Shown in pieces: positions 18,831-28,507 of a DNA stretch of 64,000 bases; the first letter of the stretch is position 1, and every line of letters starts with the position of its first letter. The position numbers were made by a program, and so were the translations under genes. The notes under the pieces were generated by a model. It had not been told where the DNA came from. It worked only from the letters and a program-made list of their open reading frames with translations, and ran no database searches. The DNA comes from Caecitellus pseudoparvulus (taxonomy: Eukaryota; Bigyra: Bicosoecida). Where the stretch lies: the NCBI GenBank assembly GCA_965644315.1, contig CBFFRQ010000067.1:124001-188000 (forward strand), read 5' to 3'.

Positions 18831-21378
18831 ATGTCGCGTCCTCGCAAGCAACAGCTGGACTTGTCTGGCATGGCACTCGGTGCCAAAGGACCTTCTCTTC
18901 CCTCTGGCCCTCGCGCAAGGTACGTCGTTGGCAAGACGCTCTCTCGTGCTTCGTAGTTGAACACTGACATTGTGTTCCAGGTGCTTGGTTTATTGCCGTG
19001 ATCAAGCCGGGCAAGGCACGCCAGGCGTGCGTGGCTGTGGCTGACAGCCAGCGTCAGCATGCGGGTTCAAATCCCGCACCCAACGAACACAGTCACAGCA
19101 CACCTCATTCCCCCCTCCTGACTCCACAGGGACCCTGAGGAGGAGGCACGTCGTGGCACTATTGGCCCCCGAGGCCCGGCAGCAGTCGTGGAACCTGAGC
19201 GTGAGCTCAACTGGGGCGCCGCCCGCACTGGCCCGTCAGCTGCTGGTGGCGGCGGCTTCGGCCGTGGCCCCGCAGCTGCCACCGCCCCGGCCGCCCGCTC
19301 CGACGGAGACTGGGGCAACCTGCGCGGCAGTGGGCCCAGTGCTCCTGCGCCCTCCCGTGCCCACGATGCTGACAGCTGGGGCAACCTCCGCGGCGGCGGC
19401 GGCAGCTCGAGTGCCAGCAAGTCTGGCAAGTACGTCCCCCCCTCCCAGCGAGGCGGGGGCATGTCCTCAAGCCCCAGCAGCTTCGGCGGCGGCGGTGTCC
19501 GTGACGCGGGCCGCTTCGCCGGCCTCGGTGGCGGCGGTGGTGGCGGCCTGGGCAGTGCCTTTGGCTCCTCTCGCCGAGACGACAGGGGCAGTGGCCGCTT
19601 GGGAGGCATGGGCGGCGGCATGGGTGGGCGCCGTGACAACCCGGCTTTCGCCAGCGCATTCGGCTCCAGCCGCCGCAGTGACTCGTCCATGGGCGGTGCG
19701 GGCCCCGGCAAGTACAGCCTGGGCGGCGTCACAGACCCGGATGGGCCCCGCAAGATGTCCTCGCATGCTCTGGACAAGGCGCAGAGCGGCGTGCGACAGG
19801 AAGCTGCCACCGCCGCCAAGGCTGGGACTCTCACGGGGGCAGGTGAAGCAGAGGCTCACATCGCCGCTCAGGTGGCCAAGGACGAAGAGTTTGTACTGGT
19901 ACGTGCGCTGTCTCGTTGTGCGCCTCTTGCCCTCAGCCGACGCCTCCCAACAGCCCCCCTCCGCCCCGCTCCATGGGCGGAGGGGGGGCAGTCCTCAGGA
20001 CTGGGGGGGCAACAGCATCGCACAGGCTACTGGGCACGACGGCACCGAATATACCCGTGGGGCCGCCGAATAATAGGAACCTGACATCCCCCCCCCTTAC
20101 CCCCCTCACAGCGCACACTGAAGGCCAAGTGGAAGCAAGCCCTGGAGGACTGGCTGTTGAACATGGCCCCCTCCGCCAACGCCACCACCGTCACGACCCT
20201 GGCCACCTACGGCCTGCCGCTCTTCCACAAGGACGCCATGTCCGTCGTGCTGACACGCGCCTGCCGTGCCCGACGTGATGCGGACAAGGAGCGCTACGTG
20301 TCTCTCGCCAACGCCCTGCGCTGCCCCCGAGAGGGCGGCAAGGGCATCCTGGTCACGCCCTCCTCCGTCTGGCACGCCGCCGCCAAGACCCTGACCATGT
20401 TGGAGGCCAAGCCAGACACCTTCCCTGAGACCTCCGCCGTGCTGGCTGACATCCTCAGCGGCATGCTGGCCTCTGACACGCCCCTGCCGGACGACGAGCT
20501 GGTGGAGGCGGAGGAGGACAGCCCCCTGGCGCCTCTTAAGGTGTGGGCCGAGAGCAAGGGCGTCCTGGCCGCGGGCGGCGCGGCGGCTGCTGCCGAGGCG
20601 GCTGACCCCGCCGAGCTGGCAGCGCAGCTGCTGGCCTCTGGGAAGAAGGGCACCGCCCTCGCCGACGCAGCCAAGGAGGCGTTCACGCCTGTGTCCCGCG
20701 ATGCAGCTGCCACGGCATTCTTCGACGCTGTGCTCAGGGTACGTGCTGCGCGCTGTGCTGCTTGTGCTGACACGACACGGGCGCCTGCCGCATGATTACA
20801 CTTGCACTCTGAAACATTCCACTAGCAAAACCTTGCTGAGAACAAACAATATTCCTATGGGTCTGAAGGCAGTCCGCCCCGTGTCTCGTGCCGCTCGCGT
20901 CCCCCCGCACTGCATGCCCCACACCCTCGCACTGCCCACCCCTTCTCACATTTCACAGGCTGCGGCGACAGAGCAGACCCTCGGCAACGTGCGGTGCCCG
21001 TGGGCAGAGGAAGACGTCTACGGTGCCGCGCTGGAGGCTGTTGTGGACGGCAGCGTGACGGCTGGTGTGGCGGCGCTGTTCGCGGTGCAGACGTTCCTGG
21101 ATGCGGCCGGCTGGCCCAAGGGCGTCATCGAGGGCATCTTCCTGAAGTTCTACCAGGAAGACATCGTGGACGACGAGTCCTTCACGCTGTGGAAGAACGA
21201 CGTGACGACTAAGCTGCCCGGGCGCATGCAGGCCATCATGCAGACCAACAAGTGGTTCGCCTGGTTCGCCGAGCAGAGCGCCGAGTCCGACGACGAGGAG
21301 GAGGAAGAGGAGGAGGAGGAGGATGACGAGGACCTGCCTCAGGGCGGCAAGGTCGTCAACTCCGCCGTCTTGCGATGA
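18831..21378 (+). CDS. MA3 and W2 domain protein, eIF4G/eIF5-like
   Basis: I read four exons, 18831-18919, 19130-19898, 20112-20738 and 20959-21378, all with GTACGT donors, giving 634 residues. The short first exon supplies a basic start, MSRPRKQQLDLSGM. Exon 2 encodes a Gly/Ser-rich disordered region with repeated DGDWGNLRG / DADSWGNLRG motifs and KYVPPSQR, resembling RNA-binding initiation-factor linkers. Exon 3 encodes a helical region whose pattern (TYGLPLFHKDAM, ERYVSLANALRC, WHAAAKTL) fits an MA3 domain. Exon 4 encodes a W2 domain, with the acidic-aromatic block KFYQEDIVDDESFTLWKND, and an acidic Glu-rich tail. MA3 plus W2 is the C-terminal order of metazoan eIF4G and DAP5, but no MIF4G domain is visible. 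A role in translation initiation is inferred from the domains. Confidence 0.75.
18983..19085 (+). other. tRNA-like relic within an intron
   Basis: A perfect T-arm lies at 19061-19077: five base pairs, GCGGG/CCCGC, around the loop TTCAAAT. This also forms a good RNA polymerase III B box, GGTTCAAATCC. A GCC...GGC D-stem-like pair, a possible anticodon stem CACGC/GCGTG and a TGGCTG/CAGCCA hairpin like a long variable arm precede it. The acceptor strands pair poorly, the D loop is too long, and the anticodon loop lacks the U before the anticodon. I therefore read it as a decayed tRNA or SINE-like piece. It sits in intron 1 of the MA3-W2 gene. Confidence 0.3.
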
Positions 21379-21510
21379 GTGTGTCCTGGCCTGCCTGTTT
21401 GCTCGAATGCAGCGATTGCCTCACACTGCCGCAGCCTGGTCAGATACCACACGCTACACATTCGAGCCGCTGCGCGTGGGGGAGGGGTACCAGTTTGCTA
21501 GGCTGTCGCC

Positions 21511-23262
21511 ATGGAAGAGCTGGAGACGCATGACTTGTTCGTGGCCCGGCATGTTGCCCGACTGGCCGAGTCGCTGGGCCAGCACAGCGGCATGGTTGCT
21601 GCCGAACTCATGCATCTGCGCACCTTCCTCTCTTGCCTCACGGGGCAAGCCGCGAGCGACACAGCCAGGGCGCTGCTGAAGTACTTGCCCCCCATCATGA
21701 CCAAGCTGCACCCTGACTCCCAGACTCCTGCTGTGTGGGGAGCTCTGGGCGCCTTGCAGGCGGACTGCCACCTCGCCTGCGTTTCACATGAAACGGCCGC
21801 CTCCTCTGCTGAAGGCGCTCAAGCCGCGGGAGGGGAGCGGGGGCATGGGAAGGGCACTTCAATGACTCGCCTTGCATCTGTGCAAGCGATGCAACGTGTG
21901 CGCGCCGAGGTGGGAGTCGGAGTGCCCCTGCCCCTGGCGCCATATGGCAAGTGTGCTGCCGACGCTGTGCTTGACCTGGCTTCCCGCGCAGCCCGCATGC
22001 CACACTGCGACCTGTCCAGCGCCACGTTCAAGGCTCACTTGCAGAGGTCGCCTTTTCTGGCTGCCGTCCCTGCCGCATCCTGGGGAGAGGGCGCAGCTGC
22101 CGCTGCCCTGCACGCTGTGTGGCTCGGCGTGGGCAGCCCGGTGCTGGGGGAAGACGTGCCTCCCCGCTGCCGTGCCCTGGCGTGCCTGGGGCCGCTCGTG
22201 GCGCTGGGCCCACATACCAGCCATGTCCTGCGCAGCGTGGTGCCGATCACTCTCTCAGGACAAGAGATCGCACCGCACGTCGGCGCGTCGCCGCTGCATT
22301 TCCTCAAACACTCACAACGCCCTGCGCGCCTGGCAGACCTGCTGTTCCGACTGAAAGCGGGAAACGTCTTTGCACCAGCACCCCAGCGTGGCCCAGTTCG
22401 TGCCCCCGACCGCCGCAGGCGTGCATTTAGGAGGCAGGCCCGACTCGCCCTCCCAGCGTCCCCTGCCAACGCTGCCCAGCTGCAGGCTGGCGGGCCCAGC
22501 AGTGCAGAGGGCACCGGGAGCGACTCAGACTCATCGGCGCTAGTCATTGTATCTCAGGACACGAAGCACGAGGAAGACGGCGGGCTGGAGGCCACCATGT
22601 GCACGCTGCAGGCAGCGCTCCGGCGCAATCGCCGCCACGACCTGGGCGCCGAGAGCCCAGGTCGGTACCAGCCCTCCCTGGTGCTGGCGGAAGCGTGGCA
22701 GTACCAGGCGTTGGTGTTACAGGCCAAAATGGAAGGGGAGCCTGTGGAGGACAGCTTTGTGGCGCAGTTGCTGAGCTTCATCGAGTCCTGGGATGGTGCG
22801 TTTCAGGACGTCGCCTGGCACCAGGCCGTGCGTGGGCTGGCGGATGCGATGGACATGCTGCGGGGATGGAGCGAGCCGACCCTGGCCAGCATTGCCCATC
22901 GGCCCAAGCGCCTGCGAAGGGAAGAGGCCCCCTCCCTTGCCAGCCGCCCGGCTACTGCTTCAAGTGCCGCTGCTTCAAGTGCCGCTGCTCCAAGTGCTGC
23001 TGGCGTGCCGCCAAGCAAGTTTGCGCGAGGCGGTGCTAAGGCTGGCAGCGTCCCCCGCACACCCTCTCCCAGTGTGGACGAGGATCTGACAGGGCATATC
23101 CTGCGTGTGGGGAACTCCTCTGCGGTGCGGGCGTCGGGGGGTGGCCGCCCGAAGGTGTTGGGCCGCTTCAAAGCCAGCCCCAGCCGCGCAGCCCACCAAG
23201 CCAGCCAGCAAGGCGCCGAGTCCGACTCTTCATTTGAGTTTTGGTTCGAAGACGCAGCCTGA
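21511..23262 (+). CDS. Uncharacterised 583-residue protein
   Basis: This is an uninterrupted frame with an ATG at 21511 and no recognisable family. The first half is helical and Ala/Leu-rich, with a stretch resembling an adaptor-like alpha solenoid (HDLFVARHVARLAESLG, LRTFLSCLTGQA). The middle is basic (RAPDRRRRAFRRQARL) and then acidic and Ser-rich. A second helical block, around 22600-22870, ends in a nuclear-localisation-like KRLRREE. The C-terminus is disordered, with Ala/Ser repeats, SPSVDED and a final acidic-aromatic SDSSFEFWFED. The basic clusters and short linear motifs suggest a nuclear adaptor protein, which is inference only. Its stop lies 18 bases from the stop of the convergent kinesin gene. 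Confidence 0.6.
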   Translation: MEELETHDLFVARHVARLAESLGQHSGMVAAELMHLRTFLSCLTGQAASDTARALLKYLPPIMTKLHPDSQTPAVWGALGALQADCHLACVSHETAASSAEGAQAAGGERGHGKGTSMTRLASVQAMQRVRAEVGVGVPLPLAPYGKCAADAVLDLASRAARMPHCDLSSATFKAHLQRSPFLAAVPAASWGEGAAAAALHAVWLGVGSPVLGEDVPPRCRALACLGPLVALGPHTSHVLRSVVPITLSGQEIAPHVGASPLHFLKHSQRPARLADLLFRLKAGNVFAPAPQRGPVRAPDRRRRAFRRQARLALPASPANAAQLQAGGPSSAEGTGSDSDSSALVIVSQDTKHEEDGGLEATMCTLQAALRRNRRHDLGAESPGRYQPSLVLAEAWQYQALVLQAKMEGEPVEDSFVAQLLSFIESWDGAFQDVAWHQAVRGLADAMDMLRGWSEPTLASIAHRPKRLRREEAPSLASRPATASSAAASSAAAPSAAGVPPSKFARGGAKAGSVPRTPSPSVDEDLTGHILRVGNSSAVRASGGGRPKVLGRFKASPSRAAHQASQQGAESDSSFEFWFEDAA

Positions 23263-23280
23263 AGGCGGTGTGCCCTCGTG

Positions 23281-26250
23281 CTACGGCGCTGCCGCCCCTC
23301 CCAGCTGTTCGCGAAGAGCGGAGATTTGGCTGCGCAGGTCAGCCACAGTGACTGAGTCCTGCTGCTTGGCGGCCTTGCCCAGGGCCACAGTGGAGCAGCG
23401 CTGGGCGAAACGCAAGGAGCCGATGCTCTCGGGTGCGTTCCATGCGGTGGGGGAGACGTTCACGATCATGAGCACCTTGCTCCCTCCGCCGAGGGAGTCT
23501 GACAGCAGGTGTGTCAGTTTCGAGTTGCGAAACGGCACGTGCGTGGTGCGGCCGGGAGCAGAGCCGCGGGCACCCAGCGCTGCCACGACATCGCCCAATG
23601 CAGACAAGGACTTGTTGATGTGCTGTGCCTCCTTCAGACGTGCGCCTGTCGCGTCGGTCTTGGCGACACGCTCCGAGCCCGCCAAGTCGATCAAGTGCAA
23701 TTTTGAGGAGGTGCTGCTGCCGTTGGCGTGGCGCACGTGGGCTGCCACGGTCACGACCAGGTGGCTGCGGGAGGAGTGCTCGTTCATGTCGTGGCCGCCC
23801 ACGGCCCGTGCGTCCCCCGCCGCCTGCATGAGGGCCAGCACTTGCGCCGGGCTGTCCACGGCCCGCTGCGTCAGCCCCTCCACCTCCATCTCGCCACCCC
23901 GCCCACGGCGCAGCTGCAGCCCCCCCGCAGGGGCCGCCCCATCCCGCAGCAAGTCCCGAATGTTCTCGTTGTAGATCTCCAGGACGCTGACGGAGATGGT
24001 GGCGTCTTGCAACGTGCCGCTGCCGCGGCGGTGAGCCGCCGACTGGAACAGCGCACGCAGGGAACGCACGTTCACGCCGGGCTCCTCGGCTGTCCCCTGC
24101 ATCGTGTGGGTTTTCCCACTGCCTGTCTGCCCGTATGCGAAAATGCAGACGTTGTACCCGTCTAGAACTGTGTCCACCAGGGGCTGCACCTCTTCAAACA
24201 CGTCTTGCTGGTTGGAGGTGGGGTGAAACACCCGCTGGAACTCAAACGCGTGCTGGCGCCCCCGCCCGTCCACCATGCCCAGGAAACCCCCATTGGCGGG
24301 GTCAAACCGCGTCACTTCCTGCCCTGCACCTGACTCCTCCTCCACCGGCAGCACAGGCCGCACGCGTGCGAGGACACGCACATTGCCGCGCAAGTCGATG
24401 AGCTGCTGCGCCAGCTTGCGCCGTTCGGAGGATTCGCGCTGGTACAGTCCACGGGCAGCATCGCGCTCAGCCCGCAAAGCGGCGATCTCTGCCGTGGCCT
24501 TGTCGCGCTCCAGGGCACGCACTTCCTCCAACTGCTGCGTGGTTGCCTCCCGCTGCGCCTGCAGCCGAGCCTCCCACCGCGCCGCCTCCTCCGCCACCGC
24601 TGCCGCCAAGGCAGAAGCGCCCCCTCGAGCGGCCTCCTCTTGTGCAGCCTGCACTGCAGCTGCAAGCTTGCCCTCCAACGCCTGTACCACTGCAGAGTGC
24701 TTGGCTTCGGCAGAAGTGGCGGCAGCGCTTGCGGCTGCTTCGGTGTCCCGAAGCTTTGCTTTCGCATCCGCGAGCTCCTTGGCTGCTTCTGCCTGCTGCT
24801 CTGCCAGCTGTGCGCGCAGTGCGCTGACTTCACTCGTGTGTGCGTGCCTCTCTGCCTCCAGCGTCTGCCAGACACCCTGCAACTCAGCAGCCGACGCTGC
24901 CGCCGCCTGCTCCGCACCCCCCGCACCTTGCAGGCTCTGCTGCAACGCCTGGATCTGCGCCCGTAACTGTTCGCCTTCTTCGGTTAACTTGGTCACCTGC
25001 TGCTGTGCCGCCTGGTGTGCTGCGGCAAGCTGCTGCGACTCATCTCGCAGACCCGCCACTTCGCTTTCCGCGTCACTTGCCCTTTGGGCAGCTTGCTCTG
25101 CGCTGGCCAACTGCACAGTCAGAGCCTGCACTTGCTCTTGCAAGGCTTGAGTGTCCGCTGCATGGGCATCACGCAGATCCTGCAGCTGTATGGCATGCTG
25201 CTTTTTCGCCTCGGCAAGCTCCGCTGCAGCGCTCGATGCAGCGCTCGCCGCAGCACTTTGCACGGCACTTTCCTGCCCAGCCTGCGCCTCTGCGCGGGCC
25301 TCATCTCGCCCTCGCACGTACTCTTCCAAGGCAGACTTTTGAGCGTCCGACACGCGCTGGATCCACTCCAGTTTCTCTGCCGTGTGCCGTTCCCGCAGAG
25401 CGTCCAGCTCCGTCTGTTTCGCCAGAAAACGGTCTGTCCACTCGGCTATGTTGGCGCGGTGCTCCACCTGCAGGCGTGTAATGGCGTCGGCAAGCGCTGC
25501 AGATTCCTCCAGGGCTGCATCCCGCTCTCGAGCGGGCGTGGCCTGCTCCGCAGCTGCTTCCTCGACAGCAGCCCCTTCCCCTGCGCCGGCTGACGAAGCT
25601 GGGGCCTGAGGGGGCACACGCTGAGGCGCTCCAGCGGAAGGCTGGTCAGACGACTCGACGACTGACTCTGCCCATGCCCGTTTGGGGGTGCTGGGTGCGT
25701 GTCGGGGACTGTCGGGGGTTTGCGGCACGGCAGGCGGCTGCGCTGCAGTCGGCGACAGAGCCCCGGCACTGGCCTGTTGGGCACGCAGGACAGCGGGGTC
25801 TTTCTTCCCCGTGAACGGATGGTGCCACTGGCACTCGTTCGTTTCCGGGTTCCAGTAGTATGGCAGTCCACTGCGACTCTCGCGCTTTACCCAGGTGCTG
25901 TGGCGCGCCTTGCCTCGCCGGCGTGGCGAAGCCACGGCCGGGCTTGAGAAGCTTGCCCCCGAGCTGGGCTCCACGCCGTGGGCCTGCTCCATGATGGCTT
26001 GGGCACTTTGTGCATCCAGCGTGTCGGGGACCTCCCACGAAGACACGCCAGTGTGGTGGTTGTACCTGCAGGGCGTCGAAGAATGGTGCAGCTCACTGGC
26101 AACGGGCGTGCAAGCTCGCTGTGCCACGCACCAGTAGAAGCGCCCTGACGCAGCATCCATGCCGTACGTCCAACCATGCTCTGCATCACCATGCTCCTCC
26201 CATTCCTCTTGTGAACCGTAGCTCTGGTGTGCCTCCTCGCCCCACTGCAT
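23281..26250 (-). CDS. Kinesin-14-type motor with two N-terminal WW domains
   Basis: Two exons, 26250-26132 and 26065-23281, give 967 residues. The 66-base intron (GTGCGT...CTGCAG) has no stop, but removing it restores a clean first WW domain (GWTYGMDAASGRFYW then YNHHTGVSSWEVP). A second WW domain, WVKRESRSGLPYYWNPETN..W, lies near 25815-25900. A long Ala/Gln/Glu-rich coiled coil spans about 25480-24420. The motor is C-terminal, preceded by the neck LRGNVRVLARVRP as in minus-end-directed kinesin-14. It has the P loop GQTGSGKTHT, switch I SSRSHL, switch II LIDLAGSE and KLTHLLSDSLGG. Kinesin-14 motors cross-link and move microtubules toward minus ends. WW domains bind proline-rich ligands and probably recruit cargo here. 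I started at the ATG at 26250, just before the first WW domain. Confidence 0.9.
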   Translation of the reverse strand: MQWGEEAHQSYGSQEEWEEHGDAEHGWTYGMDAASGRFYWCVAQRACTPVASELHHSSTPCRYNHHTGVSSWEVPDTLDAQSAQAIMEQAHGVEPSSGASFSSPAVASPRRRGKARHSTWVKRESRSGLPYYWNPETNECQWHHPFTGKKDPAVLRAQQASAGALSPTAAQPPAVPQTPDSPRHAPSTPKRAWAESVVESSDQPSAGAPQRVPPQAPASSAGAGEGAAVEEAAAEQATPARERDAALEESAALADAITRLQVEHRANIAEWTDRFLAKQTELDALRERHTAEKLEWIQRVSDAQKSALEEYVRGRDEARAEAQAGQESAVQSAAASAASSAAAELAEAKKQHAIQLQDLRDAHAADTQALQEQVQALTVQLASAEQAAQRASDAESEVAGLRDESQQLAAAHQAAQQQVTKLTEEGEQLRAQIQALQQSLQGAGGAEQAAAASAAELQGVWQTLEAERHAHTSEVSALRAQLAEQQAEAAKELADAKAKLRDTEAAASAAATSAEAKHSAVVQALEGKLAAAVQAAQEEAARGGASALAAAVAEEAARWEARLQAQREATTQQLEEVRALERDKATAEIAALRAERDAARGLYQRESSERRKLAQQLIDLRGNVRVLARVRPVLPVEEESGAGQEVTRFDPANGGFLGMVDGRGRQHAFEFQRVFHPTSNQQDVFEEVQPLVDTVLDGYNVCIFAYGQTGSGKTHTMQGTAEEPGVNVRSLRALFQSAAHRRGSGTLQDATISVSVLEIYNENIRDLLRDGAAPAGGLQLRRGRGGEMEVEGLTQRAVDSPAQVLALMQAAGDARAVGGHDMNEHSSRSHLVVTVAAHVRHANGSSTSSKLHLIDLAGSERVAKTDATGARLKEAQHINKSLSALGDVVAALGARGSAPGRTTHVPFRNSKLTHLLSDSLGGGSKVLMIVNVSPTAWNAPESIGSLRFAQRCSTVALGKAAKQQDSVTVADLRSQISALREQLGGAAAP

Positions 26251-26766
26251 GGCGACTGTTGTGAGCACCCCAATTTCCGCACCAGCAGTGACTTCCTTTG
26301 CGCGTGCAAAGCAAAGCACCTGGCTGAGCGAGCTGAGATGATTACTCTAATAAGAAGGCAATGTGCTGTACGTTCTGAGTTTGATTTACTGCAGCGTGTG
26401 ATGTGTGCCATGCAGCCCGGGCTCGTTTCTGAGCAAGATCTCCGTAGCTTGCACACACTGCGCCTCGCTCAAAATCTCATGTCGCAGAGAAACTCTTGGC
26501 CTGAACAACTGCGTGCAATTGTGAATGACCGTAGCTCGCGCAGTGGACCGGGACCAGCCGCAAGACTGAGAGCGGTCCACTCGCTCAAGCGCCGCAGCGG
26601 AAGCCTTGCCGGGGTGGCGCAGCCCGTGGCGCAGCGCATGCGGGGGCTTTGAAACTGGCTGAATAGATCTTCTCCCGGTGTGCCCTGTCTTGGACAGCCG
26701 AGCCCGTGCTTTTGGCCGCAGGATACCGCGAGGCACCTGCAACACGACACCACACACCAGCCAGCC
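26251..26766. promoter_or_regulatory. Divergent promoter region, kinesin / PEX10
   Basis: These 516 bases separate two head-to-head start codons and must hold both promoters and 5' UTRs. I see no convincing TATA box, no extra gene and no repeat. Confidence 0.5.
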
Positions 26767-28329
26767 ATGAGGCGTGCGACGCCCATTCAGCAGCAGTTGG
26801 AAGAGGAGCGCGATCACCTGTATGAGTCTGACCTGTTTACTTCCTTGCTTCCACTGTGTGAGCGGATGCTCGGCGGCCGCCTGGCAGGTGCACTGCTGCC
26901 GGAGGTGAGGCAACGAAACACCGGCGAAACGCAACTCCAACTTCGCCCCTCACTCCGCACACATGCCTTTTCACAGATCAAGTTGACCAGCGATTTAATC
27001 TATGGGTCCCAAACACTGCTGCGTGGGGTGCAGACTGTGGGACAGGAGCACGCCGGCACGCTGCTGGCCCACGTGGCTGGGCCTGGTGCTTTGATGGCGG
27101 CCTCGCCCATGACCCGCCTCGCGCTGCTCCTCGAGCGAGCCGGCATGGAGTACCTGGGCAAGCGAGCTGCCCTGGGGTTTGCCCCGCTGTGGCAGGTGCT
27201 CTCTCTCCCGCCACTCCGCTTGACTCGAGGCCTGGAGCCGCTACCGCCCAGCCCGCCACCCGCGTCAGCTAGCACCAGCACAGCCCAGCGAATGCTGGGG
27301 ACAGCGGCGCGGCTGGCATGGAATGCGTCATGCTTGGCTCAGAGACTCTGCATTCAAGGCACGGCCCGTGCGCTGCGTGGCGCTGCTGTGGCGTTGCAGC
27401 TGGCTGGGAGGTTGACTCGCCTCAGCGTGCGAGCGGCAACGCGAGTGCTGGCCATGCTGTGGTGGCTGTGGTGGCAGCTCAGTCGATTCTTGGTGCACCG
27501 CACAGTGCAGGGCCTGCTGGCAGCCTGGGAGGCCGTTCGAGTGCGTCTGCCGCCTGAGCAGCAGCCAGAGCCACTGCCACCCCTGCCACCGCACCAAACG
27601 GCCACCCTGGCCAGCGGAGTGGAATTTGCGTCTGCTGCAGACGAAGCAGCTGGGCGAATCGTGGATATGTTTGGCAGAGTGGTGTGCGGCCGAGGTAGCC
27701 CCCGCTTGATGTTGGCACTGGGCGCAGCTGCGCTGCTGTGGCGGGCGCGTTTCTTCAGCAGCCAACGGCACAGAACGCTGGCGCACGCCCTGGCGAGGGT
27801 GGAGGTCGTCTGCCCCGCCTCCCTCCCCTTGCCGTCCTTGCAGCCCAACTACAGGCTGCTGGGCTGGATGCTGTGGCTGCGTGGCAGCGTTGCGTTGCTG
27901 TCTGCGGCAACGCCACCACCCGTGCGGCAACTGCTCGGCGAGGCGTTGGAGGGAGCCCACGAGCTGCTGGTGGAGCTGTGGGAGGCCATTCTGCACGACC
28001 CTGAAGCTGATGAAGAGGAGGAGGGGCGTGAGGCGCAGGAGCAAGTGCGGGTATCAGCCGTGGCTTTGCCGCAAGCCAACGACACGCCCAGCGACGCTGA
28101 GCTTGAGCAGCAGGCTGCGGAAGATGGTGGGCTCGAGGCACCACAGCCTGCCACCGACGTGGAGCTGCCCTGTGCCATCTGCCTGGACACTGCCTGCCGG
28201 CCATGCTGCCTGCCGTGCGGCCACACGTATTGCTGGGCGTGTGCGGCGAGGTGGGTGGCAACGCAGCAACGCAAGTGCCCGCAGTGCCGCGCGCCCTGTC
28301 AGCCCCAGCAACTCCTGGCCATTGTTTGA
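26767..28329 (+). CDS. PEX10: Peroxisome biogenesis factor 10 (PEX10), RING E3 ligase
   Basis: Two exons, 26767-26904 and 26977-28329, encode 496 residues. The 72-base intron is stopless, but splicing joins LLPE to IKLTSDLIYGSQTLLRGVQT, restoring the PEX10 block in which LLPE-like sequence runs straight into SDLLY..TTL..QTLGEEY. The C-terminus is a RING finger, CAICLDTACRPCCLPCGHTY then CWACAARW...CPQCR, ending within 20 residues of it, as in PEX10. With PEX2 and PEX12, PEX10 forms the peroxisomal membrane ubiquitin ligase that monoubiquitinates the import receptor PEX5. The protein is longer than the usual 330-380 residues because of Pro- and Glu-rich insertions around 27540-27640 and 28000-28140. 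Hydrophobic Trp-rich helices near 27440-27490 and 27700-27760 could be membrane segments. Confidence 0.88.
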   Translation: MRRATPIQQQLEEERDHLYESDLFTSLLPLCERMLGGRLAGALLPEVRQRNTGETQLQLRPSLRTHAFSQIKLTSDLIYGSQTLLRGVQTVGQEHAGTLLAHVAGPGALMAASPMTRLALLLERAGMEYLGKRAALGFAPLWQVLSLPPLRLTRGLEPLPPSPPPASASTSTAQRMLGTAARLAWNASCLAQRLCIQGTARALRGAAVALQLAGRLTRLSVRAATRVLAMLWWLWWQLSRFLVHRTVQGLLAAWEAVRVRLPPEQQPEPLPPLPPHQTATLASGVEFASAADEAAGRIVDMFGRVVCGRGSPRLMLALGAAALLWRARFFSSQRHRTLAHALARVEVVCPASLPLPSLQPNYRLLGWMLWLRGSVALLSAATPPPVRQLLGEALEGAHELLVELWEAILHDPEADEEEEGREAQEQVRVSAVALPQANDTPSDAELEQQAAEDGGLEAPQPATDVELPCAICLDTACRPCCLPCGHTYCWACAARWVATQQRKCPQCRAPCQPQQLLAIV

Positions 28330-28507
28330 GTATGACTCAAGAGTGTCAGGTTGTGTCATTTCCTAGGTCTCAACCCGTTTTCGGAAGCGTCTGCTCGAAA
28401 TAGTCGCCACGGTACGCATGCAATGCAGCAGCAGTACAAATGCATTCTCGCATGTCGTGGTCTCCAGAGGGGCTACTTCACACAGATCAATCTCCTCCAA
28501 CTTCTGT

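Noticed and set aside
18983-19085. A functional tRNA gene
   Set aside because: Acceptor pairing is poor and the anticodon loop lacks U33; kept only as a relic.
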